DNA of 50,743 bases, taken from JBGSYN01 sp041750975 (GTDB taxonomy: Bacteria; Pseudomonadota; Alphaproteobacteria; Geminicoccales; Geminicoccaceae). The stretch's first letter is position 1. Each line of letters starts with the position of its first letter. This document shows, piece by piece, positions 36,201-44,101 of the stretch. The notes under the pieces were generated by a model that saw only the letters and a list, made by a program, of their open reading frames with translations, was not told the DNA's origin and searched no databases. The stretch covers positions 1-50,743 of the forward strand of contig JBGSYN010000211.1 of NCBI GenBank assembly GCA_041750975.1, given 5' to 3'. A program made the translations under genes and the position numbers.

Positions 36201-37644
36201 TGGTTGCCGTATCGAATTTCGCGTGGCTGTCGAGCGTCACGTTGCCCGTGGCAATGCGCAGGGCACTGAGGTCGATTTGGCTTTGATCCTTTAGCGAGGC
36301 TGTTGCGTCCAGGGTCAGGCGATCCTCGATGAGGAGCGGTTTGCCCGCCTGCGCCAGATTCCGGATCTCGCCGTTCAGCGTCGCCTCGGCAGCCATCGAG
36401 CCGCCATCGAGTGGGGCCCTGGCTGCGGCATCGAGGGTTAGCGCCAGACGTTCGAGGGTGAGCTGATCGAAGGCGATGTCGCTGCCATCGAGCTTTGCCT
36501 CGACCGCCGGCTGCCGCAGCGGCCCGTGGCTGGTGAGGGCGAGGCTGACGGCGCCGCCGAGTTCGGCCGAAGCTAGCGTCGAGGCCTTGGCGAGTGCCGC
36601 GAGTTCCAGTGATGCCCGGAGATCGTGGGTCTGTTGATCCAGATTGACCTCGCCCGCGGCCGTGAGCGTGGGTCCGTCAGTGACGAGAGCGAGGTCCTTC
36701 AACGTGACGATGCCGGGATCGCCGTACTCGGCGTCAAGACTGAGCGTTAACGCGGTCCCGGTCAGGGGTTCGATGCCGGGCGGCAACAGGGCGGAATTGG
36801 GGTTGAATTCGGCATTGAGACCGAGCGCCAGGCGATCGGTGTAGGCGAGCCGGATCTGGCTCGACAGAGTTGCGAGATTTTGCGCCTCGAGATCGAGCCT
36901 GCCCTGCCAATCGGCCAAGGGGCCTTTGCCCGCGAAATCCAGCTTCAGATCGCCGGCTTCGGGCTTTCCGCTGACCTTGGCCAGGAGGCCGCCGGTTTCC
37001 TCGGCATGAAGGTCGAGCGCCAGGATCTCGGTGACCAGATCGAGCGCCACTTGCAGCGAGGCTTGGGCGGTGTCTGCGTCGAGCCGCTTCAGCGCCAGGG
37101 CGATATCGAGATCGTCCTTAGCGTCGCTGACCCTGGCATGACCGTCGAGGTTGAGCGTCACCGCCTCGCCGAGCAAGGGCGCGCCGAGCCTGATCTCGCC
37201 GACGGCAAGCCGGTCGATCGCCACCGGCGGCAGGCTATCCGGCAAGTTTGGCGGCGGCGGCAAGGTCGTTTCGTCCGGCGGCTCCTCAACCGGCGCCGTC
37301 GACACCGGTGCCCGCGAAACCGTCAGTGTGCGGGCCGAGATTTCCTCGATTTCGCCTCTCAGTTTGAAAAGTTCTGGCCAGGCGACGGCCAGGCGAAAAT
37401 CTTCAAGCTCCAGCCACTGCCCCTCGCTATCGCTCAGCGCCAAGCGCTCGAGGCGGAGATCGAAGGGCGGGCTGCCCCTGAAGCCCTCAAGCTCGAGGCC
37501 GAAATCCGGCCCTGACGCGGTCTCCTCAATCAGCACGGCGAGCCGATCGCGCACCGGCTGGAACTGCAAGGCGGCGATCGCCACTGCCAGCACCACGAAG
37601 GGCAGCAGGAGCAAAAAGCCGATAATCTTCAAAAGACGCCGCAT
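33286..37644 (-). CDS. tamB: TamB, translocation and assembly / lipid-transport protein
   Basis: The 1452-residue protein is anchored in the inner membrane by an N-terminal helix (residues 6-28, IIGFLLLLPFVVLAVAIAA). The rest is a very long repetitive beta-strand region rich in LDLE, ADLS and similar repeats, which makes the periplasmic beta-taco groove. The C-terminal DUF490/TamB domain (about residues 1090-1452) contains MPSQIFIRGRGLDTEWGGNLKITG and LMGERFQITQGTITFDGGNPPNPEITLVAEA, ending FSVETNVTEEAQTGVGLNWSYDY. TamB is now thought to carry phospholipids between the membranes with TamA or alone. It lies 67 nt downstream of tamA on the same strand, the classic arrangement. Confidence 0.95.
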   Translation of the reverse strand: MRRLLKIIGFLLLLPFVVLAVAIAALQFQPVRDRLAVLIEETASGPDFGLELEGFRGSPPFDLRLERLALSDSEGQWLELEDFRLAVAWPELFKLRGEIEEISARTLTVSRAPVSTAPVEEPPDETTLPPPPNLPDSLPPVAIDRLAVGEIRLGAPLLGEAVTLNLDGHARVSDAKDDLDIALALKRLDADTAQASLQVALDLVTEILALDLHAEETGGLLAKVSGKPEAGDLKLDFAGKGPLADWQGRLDLEAQNLATLSSQIRLAYTDRLALGLNAEFNPNSALLPPGIEPLTGTALTLSLDAEYGDPGIVTLKDLALVTDGPTLTAAGEVNLDQQTHDLRASLELAALAKASTLASAELGGAVSLALTSHGPLRQPAVEAKLDGSDIAFDQLTLERLALTLDAAARAPLDGGSMAAEATLNGEIRNLAQAGKPLLIEDRLTLDATASLKDQSQIDLSALRIATGNVTLDSHAKFDTATMGGVAQLNLAVPQLGQVLTTYAGSPPPLDLRGSLNFALPVEIEPDLAKIVARPELKLNGIEGLPPGAAELLGASPSLGLVATLIEQKRLDLEDLSLDGAGLFLAGNGAADLETKTLKASLQADIPSMSVLSKAAGTDLAGSLRLNADADGTFKAPNANLDLAVANFSGAGQEVDQIDLRLTQSGTVEAPMGTIGLKASFETDVVALDADYSLADEVFTIEDLVVTAPATRLAGAAAFDLETQLAEAELEGGITDLGALQRWHKQQLAGTLTFDATVTPNNGDQNAVVDLQLANVAGDFGKLDQAILQGTVGTIKSEPDLTLDLSLREFSAPGAVLRQGGVAVKGPLSQMLVDVTARGAVQDLELSLDTSAAVGVKPGGQEIRITSLDGAVGAQELKLAKPTTIRIQGQDLSVTDLDLGFGEARLVADVALDANEARSDIRLSDLDLAILEEFGAPSLHGNAGLTVTSRGRPNAPTVDVSANVDGLAPGTGSIDMSADLSTTLSYESGRLQAALEGNGLSEKPLTAEVSLPVDLALRPFAFTLQDNAPLSGSVDFETQLERLAAIADLEAQVLRGPLKIALTIGGVMSAPLVNGEATIRNAYIADSLSGAELRNLNLVLNAQDNRIDIAELNAVDGGKGTIKGDGFVDLREAAPEAFDVKLDFAGFRALDSELGTALLSGSVGAGGAFDDLGVTGNLTIDRADLSIAGSAGGSSVNTLDVQEVSAQGEEPAEQQPASAPVKVALDITVNMPSQIFIRGRGLDTEWGGNLKITGDSSAPVIVGSIDYRRGFLDLMGERFQITQGTITFDGGNPPNPEITLVAEADAGTIKAIVKITGRATSPDIELTSEPPLPQDEVISQLFFGKDSSSLTPAQGVRLAMAIDTLRGGSDALGKLRSLVGLDTLSVSGESQEDAALTAGQYINDRVYLEVQRGATDGSGKARVEIELNDRFSVETNVTEEAQTGVGLNWSYDY

Positions 37645-37711
37645 GAGCCTCTCAGAGGGACAACACCTGGTATGTGTAAGGGATATGGGGCCGGAATGGC
37701 CTCAGGACATC

Positions 37712-39676
37712 TCAGAACGCCTGTCCGATACTCACATAGAGCTGGAACGGATCATCGACGCCGCTGCGCCGATCGACGGGAAAGCCCACGTCGAGACGCA
37801 ATGGACCGATGGGCGTAATATAGCGCAGCCCCGGCCCGACACCGACCTCAAGCTCTTCACCGAAGTCCGGATAGGTATCCTCATAGACCGTGCCGGCATC
37901 GACGAAGGCGACGAGGCCCAAAGAGTCCGTGACGCGGTAACGAATCTCGCCGCTGAGTTCGAGCAGCGAGCGGCCGCCGATCGGGTCGTCATTGTCGTCG
38001 AGCGGCCCCGCCTTTTGGAACGGCACACCGCGGATCGACCCGCCGCCGCCCGCATAGAAGCGCTCGTCCGCCGGGATGTCCTCACGGCTGGCGCCGACGA
38101 TGGATCCGACCCGTCCGCGGAATGCCAGCACCAGCCGCGGATCGCTGACCACGGTGACATACCGCGTCGTCGTGATCTCGTTGCGCCAGAATTTGGTGCC
38201 GTCGAGCGATAAGCCGGCGGTATCGATAAAAGGCGTCGATCGGATGAAAACGCGGCCGCCAGTAGACGGATCCAAGAGACTATCGCTGAAATTCCAATCG
38301 AGCCGGGTCGGCAGGGAGAGGAGTGCCACCCGATCGGCATCCTCGCCGGGCTCCTCGATTTCGGCGAGGCGATAGGCGACGCCGATCGCCCCGGTGACGC
38401 CTTCGCCGAACGGCCGCTCGACGGCGACGCCCGCCTCGACGAATTTGCTGTCGAAGGCGTCGGTCTCCTCGAAACCCGCCGAGGTTTCCGCCAGCAGATT
38501 CCATGAACGGTATGGCAGGTCGGGTTTGACGAAGGTGGCATTAATCTCTTGGCGGATGAAGGACGCCTCGGCATTAAGCTGCAATTTCTCGCCGGCGCCG
38601 AATATGTTCCGGTGCTCCCAGAAGGCCCGTCCGAAAGGGCCTTCGTCGGTTTGAAAGCCGGCGCCGAAGCCGATCGTGCGCTGCTTGCGCTGGCGCATGT
38701 CGAACGTTACGGGGAGTTGCCCGTCGGCATCGAGTTCGGTGGCGGGCAGGGCTCTCGCAGTCGAGAACAGGCCCGTGCTGGACAGGCTTTGGCGTGCCGC
38801 ATCCAGTTTTTCCGGAGAAAAAGATGCTCCGGGCTCGAGATTGACCCGCTTGCGCAACCAATCCTCGTCGATGCCCTCCACGCCCTCGAAGCTGACCGGC
38901 CCGAACGGCGTCTCCAGGCCGGGTTTGATGCGCAGCGTGACATCCATGGTCTCCTGCTCGCGATCGATGAAGATCCGACGGTCGCCGGAAGCGGCGAAGG
39001 CGCGTCCGCCCTCCCTTGCCAGACTTTGCAGCCTGGTATCCGCCTCGATGACCGGATCGGCGCGGGCTGGCGCTCCCGTCTCGAGCCCGAGATCCAGAGG
39101 CGAGGGGGCGACATAGCCCTCGGCCGGTCCTTCCACTTCGATCTCGAGAGTGTCGAGGCTGTAGCGCGGTCCCGCATCGATCTCATAGACGATGGTCAAG
39201 GGCGTCGCAGCCGTCGCCCCTTCCTGCTCGCCGGCAGCATCGTCATCCGTCGCCGGTTCTTCCAGGCGGTAAGCGACGCTGCCCGAATAATAGCCTTCAG
39301 ATCGAAGGGCGGCGGTGAGCTGCTCGACATCGCTGCTGGCGCGCCGGCGCACCGCGGCGCGACTTCGCGGCGGCTCGTTCTGCTTTTGCAGCGCTTCGGA
39401 ATTGGTGCGAAGCAAGGAGAGGAGCTCGTCGGGGGGACTGCCCTCGAATTGGACTTCATAGGTGACCTGCGGCCGGTCATCCTCGACTGCCTCGCGCTCG
39501 AGGCCGAAGCGCTCCTCGACGGAGGAGCATCCGGCAAACGCGACCAACAGGACGAGGGCAACGCCGCCGGCAAATTTCCGAAATTCCCCGATCGTGGAAG
39601 TCAGATGCTGAAGGCTGACTTCTGTTCCGGTGTCGGGATTTCCCGCACCATGTTTTTCGCGTTTTTCAGATTTCAC
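37712..39676 (-). CDS. tamA: TamA, BamA-family outer-membrane protein
   Basis: The 654-residue Omp85-family protein has POTRA domains (about residues 65-330) followed by a 16-strand barrel ending in a C-terminal Phe (LYVSIGQAF). The barrel segment FYAGGGGSIRGVPFQKAGPL carries the conserved surface-loop RG motif, and VGPGLRYITPIGPLRLDVGFPV is the typical C-terminal signature. The only in-frame start after a stop is the GTG at 39676, which gives a 36-residue cytoplasmic N-terminus before the hydrophobic segment VALVLLVAFAGCSS, whose Cys50 could be a lipidation site. A lipoprotein-type signal on TamA is unusual. The gene precedes tamB on the same strand and follows galE after 77 nt. Confidence 0.93.
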   Translation of the reverse strand: MKSEKREKHGAGNPDTGTEVSLQHLTSTIGEFRKFAGGVALVLLVAFAGCSSVEERFGLEREAVEDDRPQVTYEVQFEGSPPDELLSLLRTNSEALQKQNEPPRSRAAVRRRASSDVEQLTAALRSEGYYSGSVAYRLEEPATDDDAAGEQEGATAATPLTIVYEIDAGPRYSLDTLEIEVEGPAEGYVAPSPLDLGLETGAPARADPVIEADTRLQSLAREGGRAFAASGDRRIFIDREQETMDVTLRIKPGLETPFGPVSFEGVEGIDEDWLRKRVNLEPGASFSPEKLDAARQSLSSTGLFSTARALPATELDADGQLPVTFDMRQRKQRTIGFGAGFQTDEGPFGRAFWEHRNIFGAGEKLQLNAEASFIRQEINATFVKPDLPYRSWNLLAETSAGFEETDAFDSKFVEAGVAVERPFGEGVTGAIGVAYRLAEIEEPGEDADRVALLSLPTRLDWNFSDSLLDPSTGGRVFIRSTPFIDTAGLSLDGTKFWRNEITTTRYVTVVSDPRLVLAFRGRVGSIVGASREDIPADERFYAGGGGSIRGVPFQKAGPLDDNDDPIGGRSLLELSGEIRYRVTDSLGLVAFVDAGTVYEDTYPDFGEELEVGVGPGLRYITPIGPLRLDVGFPVDRRSGVDDPFQLYVSIGQAF

Positions 39677-39753
39677 CTGTCAAATATGCAGCGATCAAAG
39701 CAGCCATGCAAATATCGGCGAGGAAAAGGGTTCCATTGCCGCCGTGTCGGCAT

Positions 39754-40773
39754 TCACGAGGAACGGCTTGCGGCAGCTTGGACCTGATCGACTTTCTGTT
39801 CCCATTGCCAGGCGCTGTCGATAATCGTGTCGAGGTCGTCGAAGCGCGGCCGCCACTGCAATCGCTCCACGATCCTTCGGGAATCGGCGACCAGTTCCGG
39901 CGGATCGCCAGGGCGGCGCTCCCGCTCTTCGATGCGGAACCGGACGCCGGTCACCCGTTGCACGCTTTCCAACACTTCACGGACGCTGAATCCGCGGCCA
40001 TAGCCGCAATTCATGATCAGCGATCCGCCGCCTCCCAGAAGATGCTCGAGCAGCAGCACGTGGGCCGAGGCCAGATCGCTGACATGGACATAGTCGCGGA
40101 TACAGGTGCCGTCCGGGGTAGGGTAGTCGGAACCGTTGATATACATCGCCGATCTGCGGCCCAATGCGGTCTCGCATGCCAGTTTGATCAAATGGGCATT
40201 GTCCGGCGTCGCCTCGCCGATGCGGCCTTCCGGATCGGCGCCCGCGACATTGAAGTAGCGGAGAATGCCATAGGCGCCGCCGGCTCCCGATGCCACATCG
40301 ATGAGAACGCGCTCGGCCATGGCTTTGGATGCGCCATAGGGATTGATCGGCTGGAGCGGCGTTTCCTCGTCGATGAGGGCCTTCGCCGGCTCGCCATAGA
40401 CGGCGGCCGTCGATGACATGACCACGGCGCGAATGCGATGGCGGGCGCAGAGATCGAATAGGCGGATCGAGTTTGCCGTGTTGTTCGCATAGTATTTCGC
40501 GGGCTGCGAGACCGATTCGCCGACCCAGATGTGGGCCGCGCAATGGATCACCGCATCGAAGCTCCGCTTGCCCAGAAGATCGTCGATCTGTCGCGTATCG
40601 CCCAGGTCGGCTCGAACGAACTCGGCATCGAGCGTCGCCCAGGAGAAGCCGGAATAGAGGTTGTCGAGGATGACGGGCCGAAAGCCTGCCCGGACCAGAT
40701 CGAGCGCGATGTGGCTGCCGATATAGCCTGCTCCGCCGGTGACCAGCACGCGTCCACGCTGTCTCTCGCTCAT
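39754..40773 (-). CDS. galE: UDP-glucose 4-epimerase
   Basis: This 339-residue extended short-chain dehydrogenase interconverts UDP-glucose and UDP-galactose. It has the NAD-binding GGAGYIGSHIALDLV (residues 13-27), DNLYSGF, the catalytic Ser in MSSTAAVYGEP, Tyr-Lys in INPYGASKAMAE, and RYFNVAGADPEGRIGEATP, followed by RDYVHVSDLASAHV. All are strong GalE markers. It supplies UDP-galactose for surface glycan synthesis and could feed the same pathways as the flippase and wza-like genes in this window, which is an inference. It lies in the minus-strand run between a metallophosphatase gene (73 nt) and tamA. Confidence 0.95.
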   Translation of the reverse strand: MSERQRGRVLVTGGAGYIGSHIALDLVRAGFRPVILDNLYSGFSWATLDAEFVRADLGDTRQIDDLLGKRSFDAVIHCAAHIWVGESVSQPAKYYANNTANSIRLFDLCARHRIRAVVMSSTAAVYGEPAKALIDEETPLQPINPYGASKAMAERVLIDVASGAGGAYGILRYFNVAGADPEGRIGEATPDNAHLIKLACETALGRRSAMYINGSDYPTPDGTCIRDYVHVSDLASAHVLLLEHLLGGGGSLIMNCGYGRGFSVREVLESVQRVTGVRFRIEERERRPGDPPELVADSRRIVERLQWRPRFDDLDTIIDSAWQWEQKVDQVQAAASRSS

Positions 40774-40846
40774 TCTCTCTGCCTTCCAGAATTCTGGTCC
40801 CGGGATCCTCGGCTCGGCAACGATGCGGGCCGGAATTTCGGCGGCT

Positions 40847-41725
40847 TTATGGCAGATCGCCGGAGATGGCGCTAACCACTTTGTGGCCGAGGCCGGGACT
40901 GCCGCTTACCGCCCATGCAGGATCGGCCTCGATCCGTGCAGCGTGAGGGCCCGTCGCCAGGAATCGCCGCTCCATGCCTTCCAGAACGAGACAGGTCAAC
41001 TGACCGGTCCAACAGGCCCCGGTATCGATGGCGATCCGGTTTTGATGGATTTCCGGCTGCTCGACCACGGTATGCCCGTGGACGACGATTTTGCCGAAAT
41101 CGCTATGAGAATCCAGGAACGGATCGCGAATCCAAAGCATGTCCGTTTCTTTTTGATCCTGCAGGGAACGCGATGGATGGACGCCGGCATGGACGAAGAA
41201 ATAGTCGCCGAGCCCGAAGCCGAGTTCAAGCGAATCGAGAAAATCGAGATGCCCGGAGGGAATCAGGCCCACCAATTGCTTGCGGGCCGCACTCAGCCGC
41301 TCGGGCTCAAGCATTCTGGGATCGAGCCTGACACCATAGCTGACCAGGGTGGCATCGCCGCCATAGGCCAGCCAACTCGCGCCATCGGTTTCGTTTCTGA
41401 CGAAATCGCGCAGCCAGACATCGTGGTTGCCGATCAGCCAGACCGGACGCACGCCCGCCAGCGGTTGATCGATCAGATGATCGATGACCTCGCGGCTACT
41501 ATAGCCGCGATCGACATAGTCGCCGAGATAGACGACGATGTTCGAGGTGTGAGGATAATGTCCGATATCGCGGGCGATCTTGGTTTCGATTTCCCGCAGA
41601 AGATCGAGGCGGCCGTGGATGTCGCCGATAACGTAGACGCGAAGTCCGGTTGGCACCGTCGGCTTTCGGGAATGCCCCTCACGGGAATCGTCGCCACGAG
41701 GCCGATTGAACAAACGGCTGAACAA
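40847..41725 (-). CDS. Metallophosphoesterase, bacterial serine/threonine phosphatase type
   Basis: This 292-residue protein has the PPP-type metal-binding set: YVIGDIHGRLDLLREIE, VVYLGDYVDRGYSSREVIDHL, VWLIGNHDVWL, FFVHAGVHPSRSL and IVVHGHTVVE. The order matches bacterial PPP phosphatases such as those acting on phosphoproteins or on diadenosine tetraphosphate. I chose the TTG at 41725 because GAGGAG lies 9 nt upstream; the frame is open for 19 more codons upstream without similarity. It is the first gene of the minus-strand run and may be co-transcribed with galE. Its target is unknown. Confidence 0.88.
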   Translation of the reverse strand: MFSRLFNRPRGDDSREGHSRKPTVPTGLRVYVIGDIHGRLDLLREIETKIARDIGHYPHTSNIVVYLGDYVDRGYSSREVIDHLIDQPLAGVRPVWLIGNHDVWLRDFVRNETDGASWLAYGGDATLVSYGVRLDPRMLEPERLSAARKQLVGLIPSGHLDFLDSLELGFGLGDYFFVHAGVHPSRSLQDQKETDMLWIRDPFLDSHSDFGKIVVHGHTVVEQPEIHQNRIAIDTGACWTGQLTCLVLEGMERRFLATGPHAARIEADPAWAVSGSPGLGHKVVSAISGDLP

Positions 41726-41989
41726 TGAGATTCTCTCCTCGGCAATAAACTCGCATGCTACGGCGTCGACCTGATGTGGCAAGTCGTGGCGCCCATATGT
41801 TGCAAAAAAATTACATCTAGGGGGCTCGGTGCGCCATATTGGCGATCCTGCCGCCCGAGACTGGTCAGTTGGCTTGCATCAGGACAGGCGCATCGACTAC
41901 CACGCAATGGGCAAGGAAGACCGCGAAAACTTGACATCTCGGCGCAACAAAAGCCGGCAACCCATTCGTGAACAACGGAAGAGAGCGCG

Positions 41990-43267
41990 ATGAGAAAAGT
42001 GCTGACGGTTATTCTGGGCGGCGCTGCAACGATATCAATGACCGTCGGTGCGGTGGCGCAAGAGCAGGTACAGCCACCGCCGCCACCGCCGATCTTTCAA
42101 GATCCGAATCCCAATGTATCGGTCCTCGAACGCACTCGGCCCGACTATAACCCCTTAGGTATTCGAGCCCGAAGTTTTCTAATTTTCCCGTCTATTGGCC
42201 TGCTGGGCGAATATGACGACAATGTTCGCGCCACCGACAATGATGAGGAAGACGACTATTCGTTGAGCGTCGTGCCACGCATTGCGGCGCGTTCGCAGTG
42301 GTCGAGACATGAACTCAATGTCATCACATTCGGCGATTTCGCTTTTTTTGCCAATGACAGCGACAATAATTACCAGGATTTCGGCATCGAGTCCGAAGGT
42401 CTGCTGGAAATCAACAGCCGGAATACTCTCGTGGCCAATGCCGGCATTCAGCGCGAGCACGACGACCGCGACGATCCCGACGAGATCAACGAAGACGATG
42501 TAACCGAGTTCTGGAATGCGGAAGCCGGGGCGAGCTACCGTTACAGCTTCAATCGATTTTTCGTTCAGCCCGGCGGCTTTGCCCAGCGTCTCGACTACCA
42601 GGAAGCCGGCGATGTGAGCAATTCCGAACGAGATCGAAGTCTCTATGGTGGAAATTTTCGCTTCGGCTACACCGTCACGCCGAGGTTAGATGTGTTCACG
42701 CAGGCGACCTACATCCGATCCGTACGCGATACCAGCGATGCCGGTGGCCGATCGAACGACAATACGCGCTACATCGGCACGGTCGGCACGAATATCGATA
42801 TCACCGGGGTTATCTTCGGCGAAGCGCAGATCGGTTATGAATATATCGAATTCGACGACGACGAGTTCGATAGCGAACAGAATCCCTTTGCCGAGGCGGG
42901 GATAACTTGGAATGTGACGCAACTGACGAGCCTGTTGTTCTCGGGCTCGGCGTCGCAGGAAGATACCAATGTGACGGTCGATGGCGAAGAAGCCTCGAGC
43001 CGACTCGAACAGGATGTCGGTATCGAGGTCCAACATGAACTGTTGCGCAACGTCATTCTGGAGGCCAACGGCATCTATGAGCGGGACGATTTCCAGGGCG
43101 TCGACCGGACGGACAACACCTTCCGCACCGGCTTTGGCGTGACCTATTTGCTCAACCGCAATCTCTCGTTGATCGCCAACTACAATTATTCCAATCGCAA
43201 TTCCGATGTCGACAGCGCGGAATTTTCGCGGAACATCTTCCGGGTCGGTATCAACGCCAGGCTTTGA
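41990..43267 (+). CDS. Outer-membrane beta-barrel protein, PF10082-like
   Basis: The 425-residue protein has a Sec signal peptide (MRKVLTVILGGAATISMTVGAVAQ) and a Pro-rich start of the mature region (EQVQPPPPPPIF). The rest alternates polar and aromatic residues in strands separated by acidic turns (DNDEEDD, DDRDDPDEINEDD), the pattern of an outer-membrane barrel. The LL-EYDDNVRATDN and YSLSVVPRIAARSQW segments are typical of the BBP2_2 (PF10082) family, which occurs next to exopolysaccharide export genes. The ATG at 41990 has GGAAGAGAG upstream. It is followed by a wza-type lipoprotein gene, so a role in surface polysaccharide export is likely. Confidence 0.88.
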   Translation: MRKVLTVILGGAATISMTVGAVAQEQVQPPPPPPIFQDPNPNVSVLERTRPDYNPLGIRARSFLIFPSIGLLGEYDDNVRATDNDEEDDYSLSVVPRIAARSQWSRHELNVITFGDFAFFANDSDNNYQDFGIESEGLLEINSRNTLVANAGIQREHDDRDDPDEINEDDVTEFWNAEAGASYRYSFNRFFVQPGGFAQRLDYQEAGDVSNSERDRSLYGGNFRFGYTVTPRLDVFTQATYIRSVRDTSDAGGRSNDNTRYIGTVGTNIDITGVIFGEAQIGYEYIEFDDDEFDSEQNPFAEAGITWNVTQLTSLLFSGSASQEDTNVTVDGEEASSRLEQDVGIEVQHELLRNVILEANGIYERDDFQGVDRTDNTFRTGFGVTYLLNRNLSLIANYNYSNRNSDVDSAEFSRNIFRVGINARL

Positions 43268-43301
43268 TCATCGGCGTGCTGTCGCGCCTACTTACCACAA
43301 C

Positions 43302-43375
43302 GATCACTGTCGCTGATCGTCGGAGGCGATCATCAATTGATCACTGTCGCTGATCGTCGGAGGCGATCATCAATT
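43302..43375. repeat. Perfect 37-bp tandem repeat, two copies
   Basis: The unit starting GATCACTGTCGCTGATCGTC occurs at 43302-43338 and again at 43339-43375 with no mismatch. Each unit contains the inverted repeat TGATCG-N7-CGATCA and three GATC sites, so the pair holds six GATC sites and two potential hairpins. It lies between the barrel gene and the wza-type gene, roughly 100 nt before the latter's start, so it may be a regulatory element or simply a recent duplication. No U-tract follows to make it a terminator. Confidence 0.85.
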
Positions 43376-43475
43376 CTGGTCAATCGGGGTTTGATTTGCG
43401 TTATCTTTCGCAACACGCAATGATTCGTCAGCTGGTCTTTGAACGACCGTGGTCGCGCTGTATTGGAGGAAGTTG

Positions 43476-44075
43476 ATGACGATCTGGCGCTCTTGGCAAC
43501 GCTGGAACCTGAAAATTGTCGGCTCGATGGCATTGCTGCTGGTCTTGGGCCTCTCTGCTTGCTCTGGCACGGGTGGCGGCACGCTTGCCTCGGCAACGCC
43601 TGACGCTGACTTGGCGAACCCGACCTACACGCTCGATGCCGGCGATCGCGTGCGGGTTGTGGTCTTCCGGCATGAAGATCTGTCCGGTGAGTTCGAAGTT
43701 GACGGCGACGGCAATTTCGCGATGCCGCTGGTCGGGAGGATCGAAGCCAGTGGCCTAAGCTCGAGCGAACTTGAAAGACAGATCGAGACCCAGCTCGGCG
43801 ACGGCTATCTGGTCGATCCGCAGGTCAGCGTCGAAGTGCTCAACTATCGACCGTTCTACATCCTGGGTGAGGTCAATCGGCCGGGGGTCTACGAATATCT
43901 CAACGGGATGACGATCATCAACGCGGTGGCATTGGCAGGCGGCTTCACCTATCGCGCTGCGGAGAACAGCGTCACGATCAAGCGCGGCGGATCCAATGCC
44001 GATCCGGTCGAGGTTTCGGCGATAACGCCGGTCCTGCCGGGCGACGTGATCCAGGTTCCCGAAAGATTCTTCTAA
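43476..44075 (+). CDS. Polysaccharide export lipoprotein, Wza/OPX family
   Basis: This is a 199-residue protein from the ATG at 43476, which has GGAGG 9 nt upstream; the frame extends nine codons further without benefit. A lipoprotein signal ends in LGLSAC. The polysaccharide export domain follows with YTLDAGDRVRVVVFRHEDLSGEFEVDGDGNFAMPLVG, and then an SLBB domain with FYILGEVNRPGVYEYLNGMTIINAVALAGGFTYRA. It is shorter than E. coli Wza (379 residues) because it has only one SLBB domain and no C-terminal amphipathic helix, as in many alphaproteobacterial OPX proteins. It probably forms the periplasmic part of an export channel with the barrel protein encoded just upstream. Confidence 0.93.
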   Translation: MTIWRSWQRWNLKIVGSMALLLVLGLSACSGTGGGTLASATPDADLANPTYTLDAGDRVRVVVFRHEDLSGEFEVDGDGNFAMPLVGRIEASGLSSSELERQIETQLGDGYLVDPQVSVEVLNYRPFYILGEVNRPGVYEYLNGMTIINAVALAGGFTYRAAENSVTIKRGGSNADPVEVSAITPVLPGDVIQVPERFF

Positions 44076-44101
44076 CGAGGCTTGCGGCGAGGGCCAAATA
44101 G

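Noticed and set aside
41931..41936. Perfect TTGACA upstream of the outer-membrane barrel gene
   Set aside because: No matching -10 hexamer at 16-18 nt spacing, so a promoter cannot be supported by eye.
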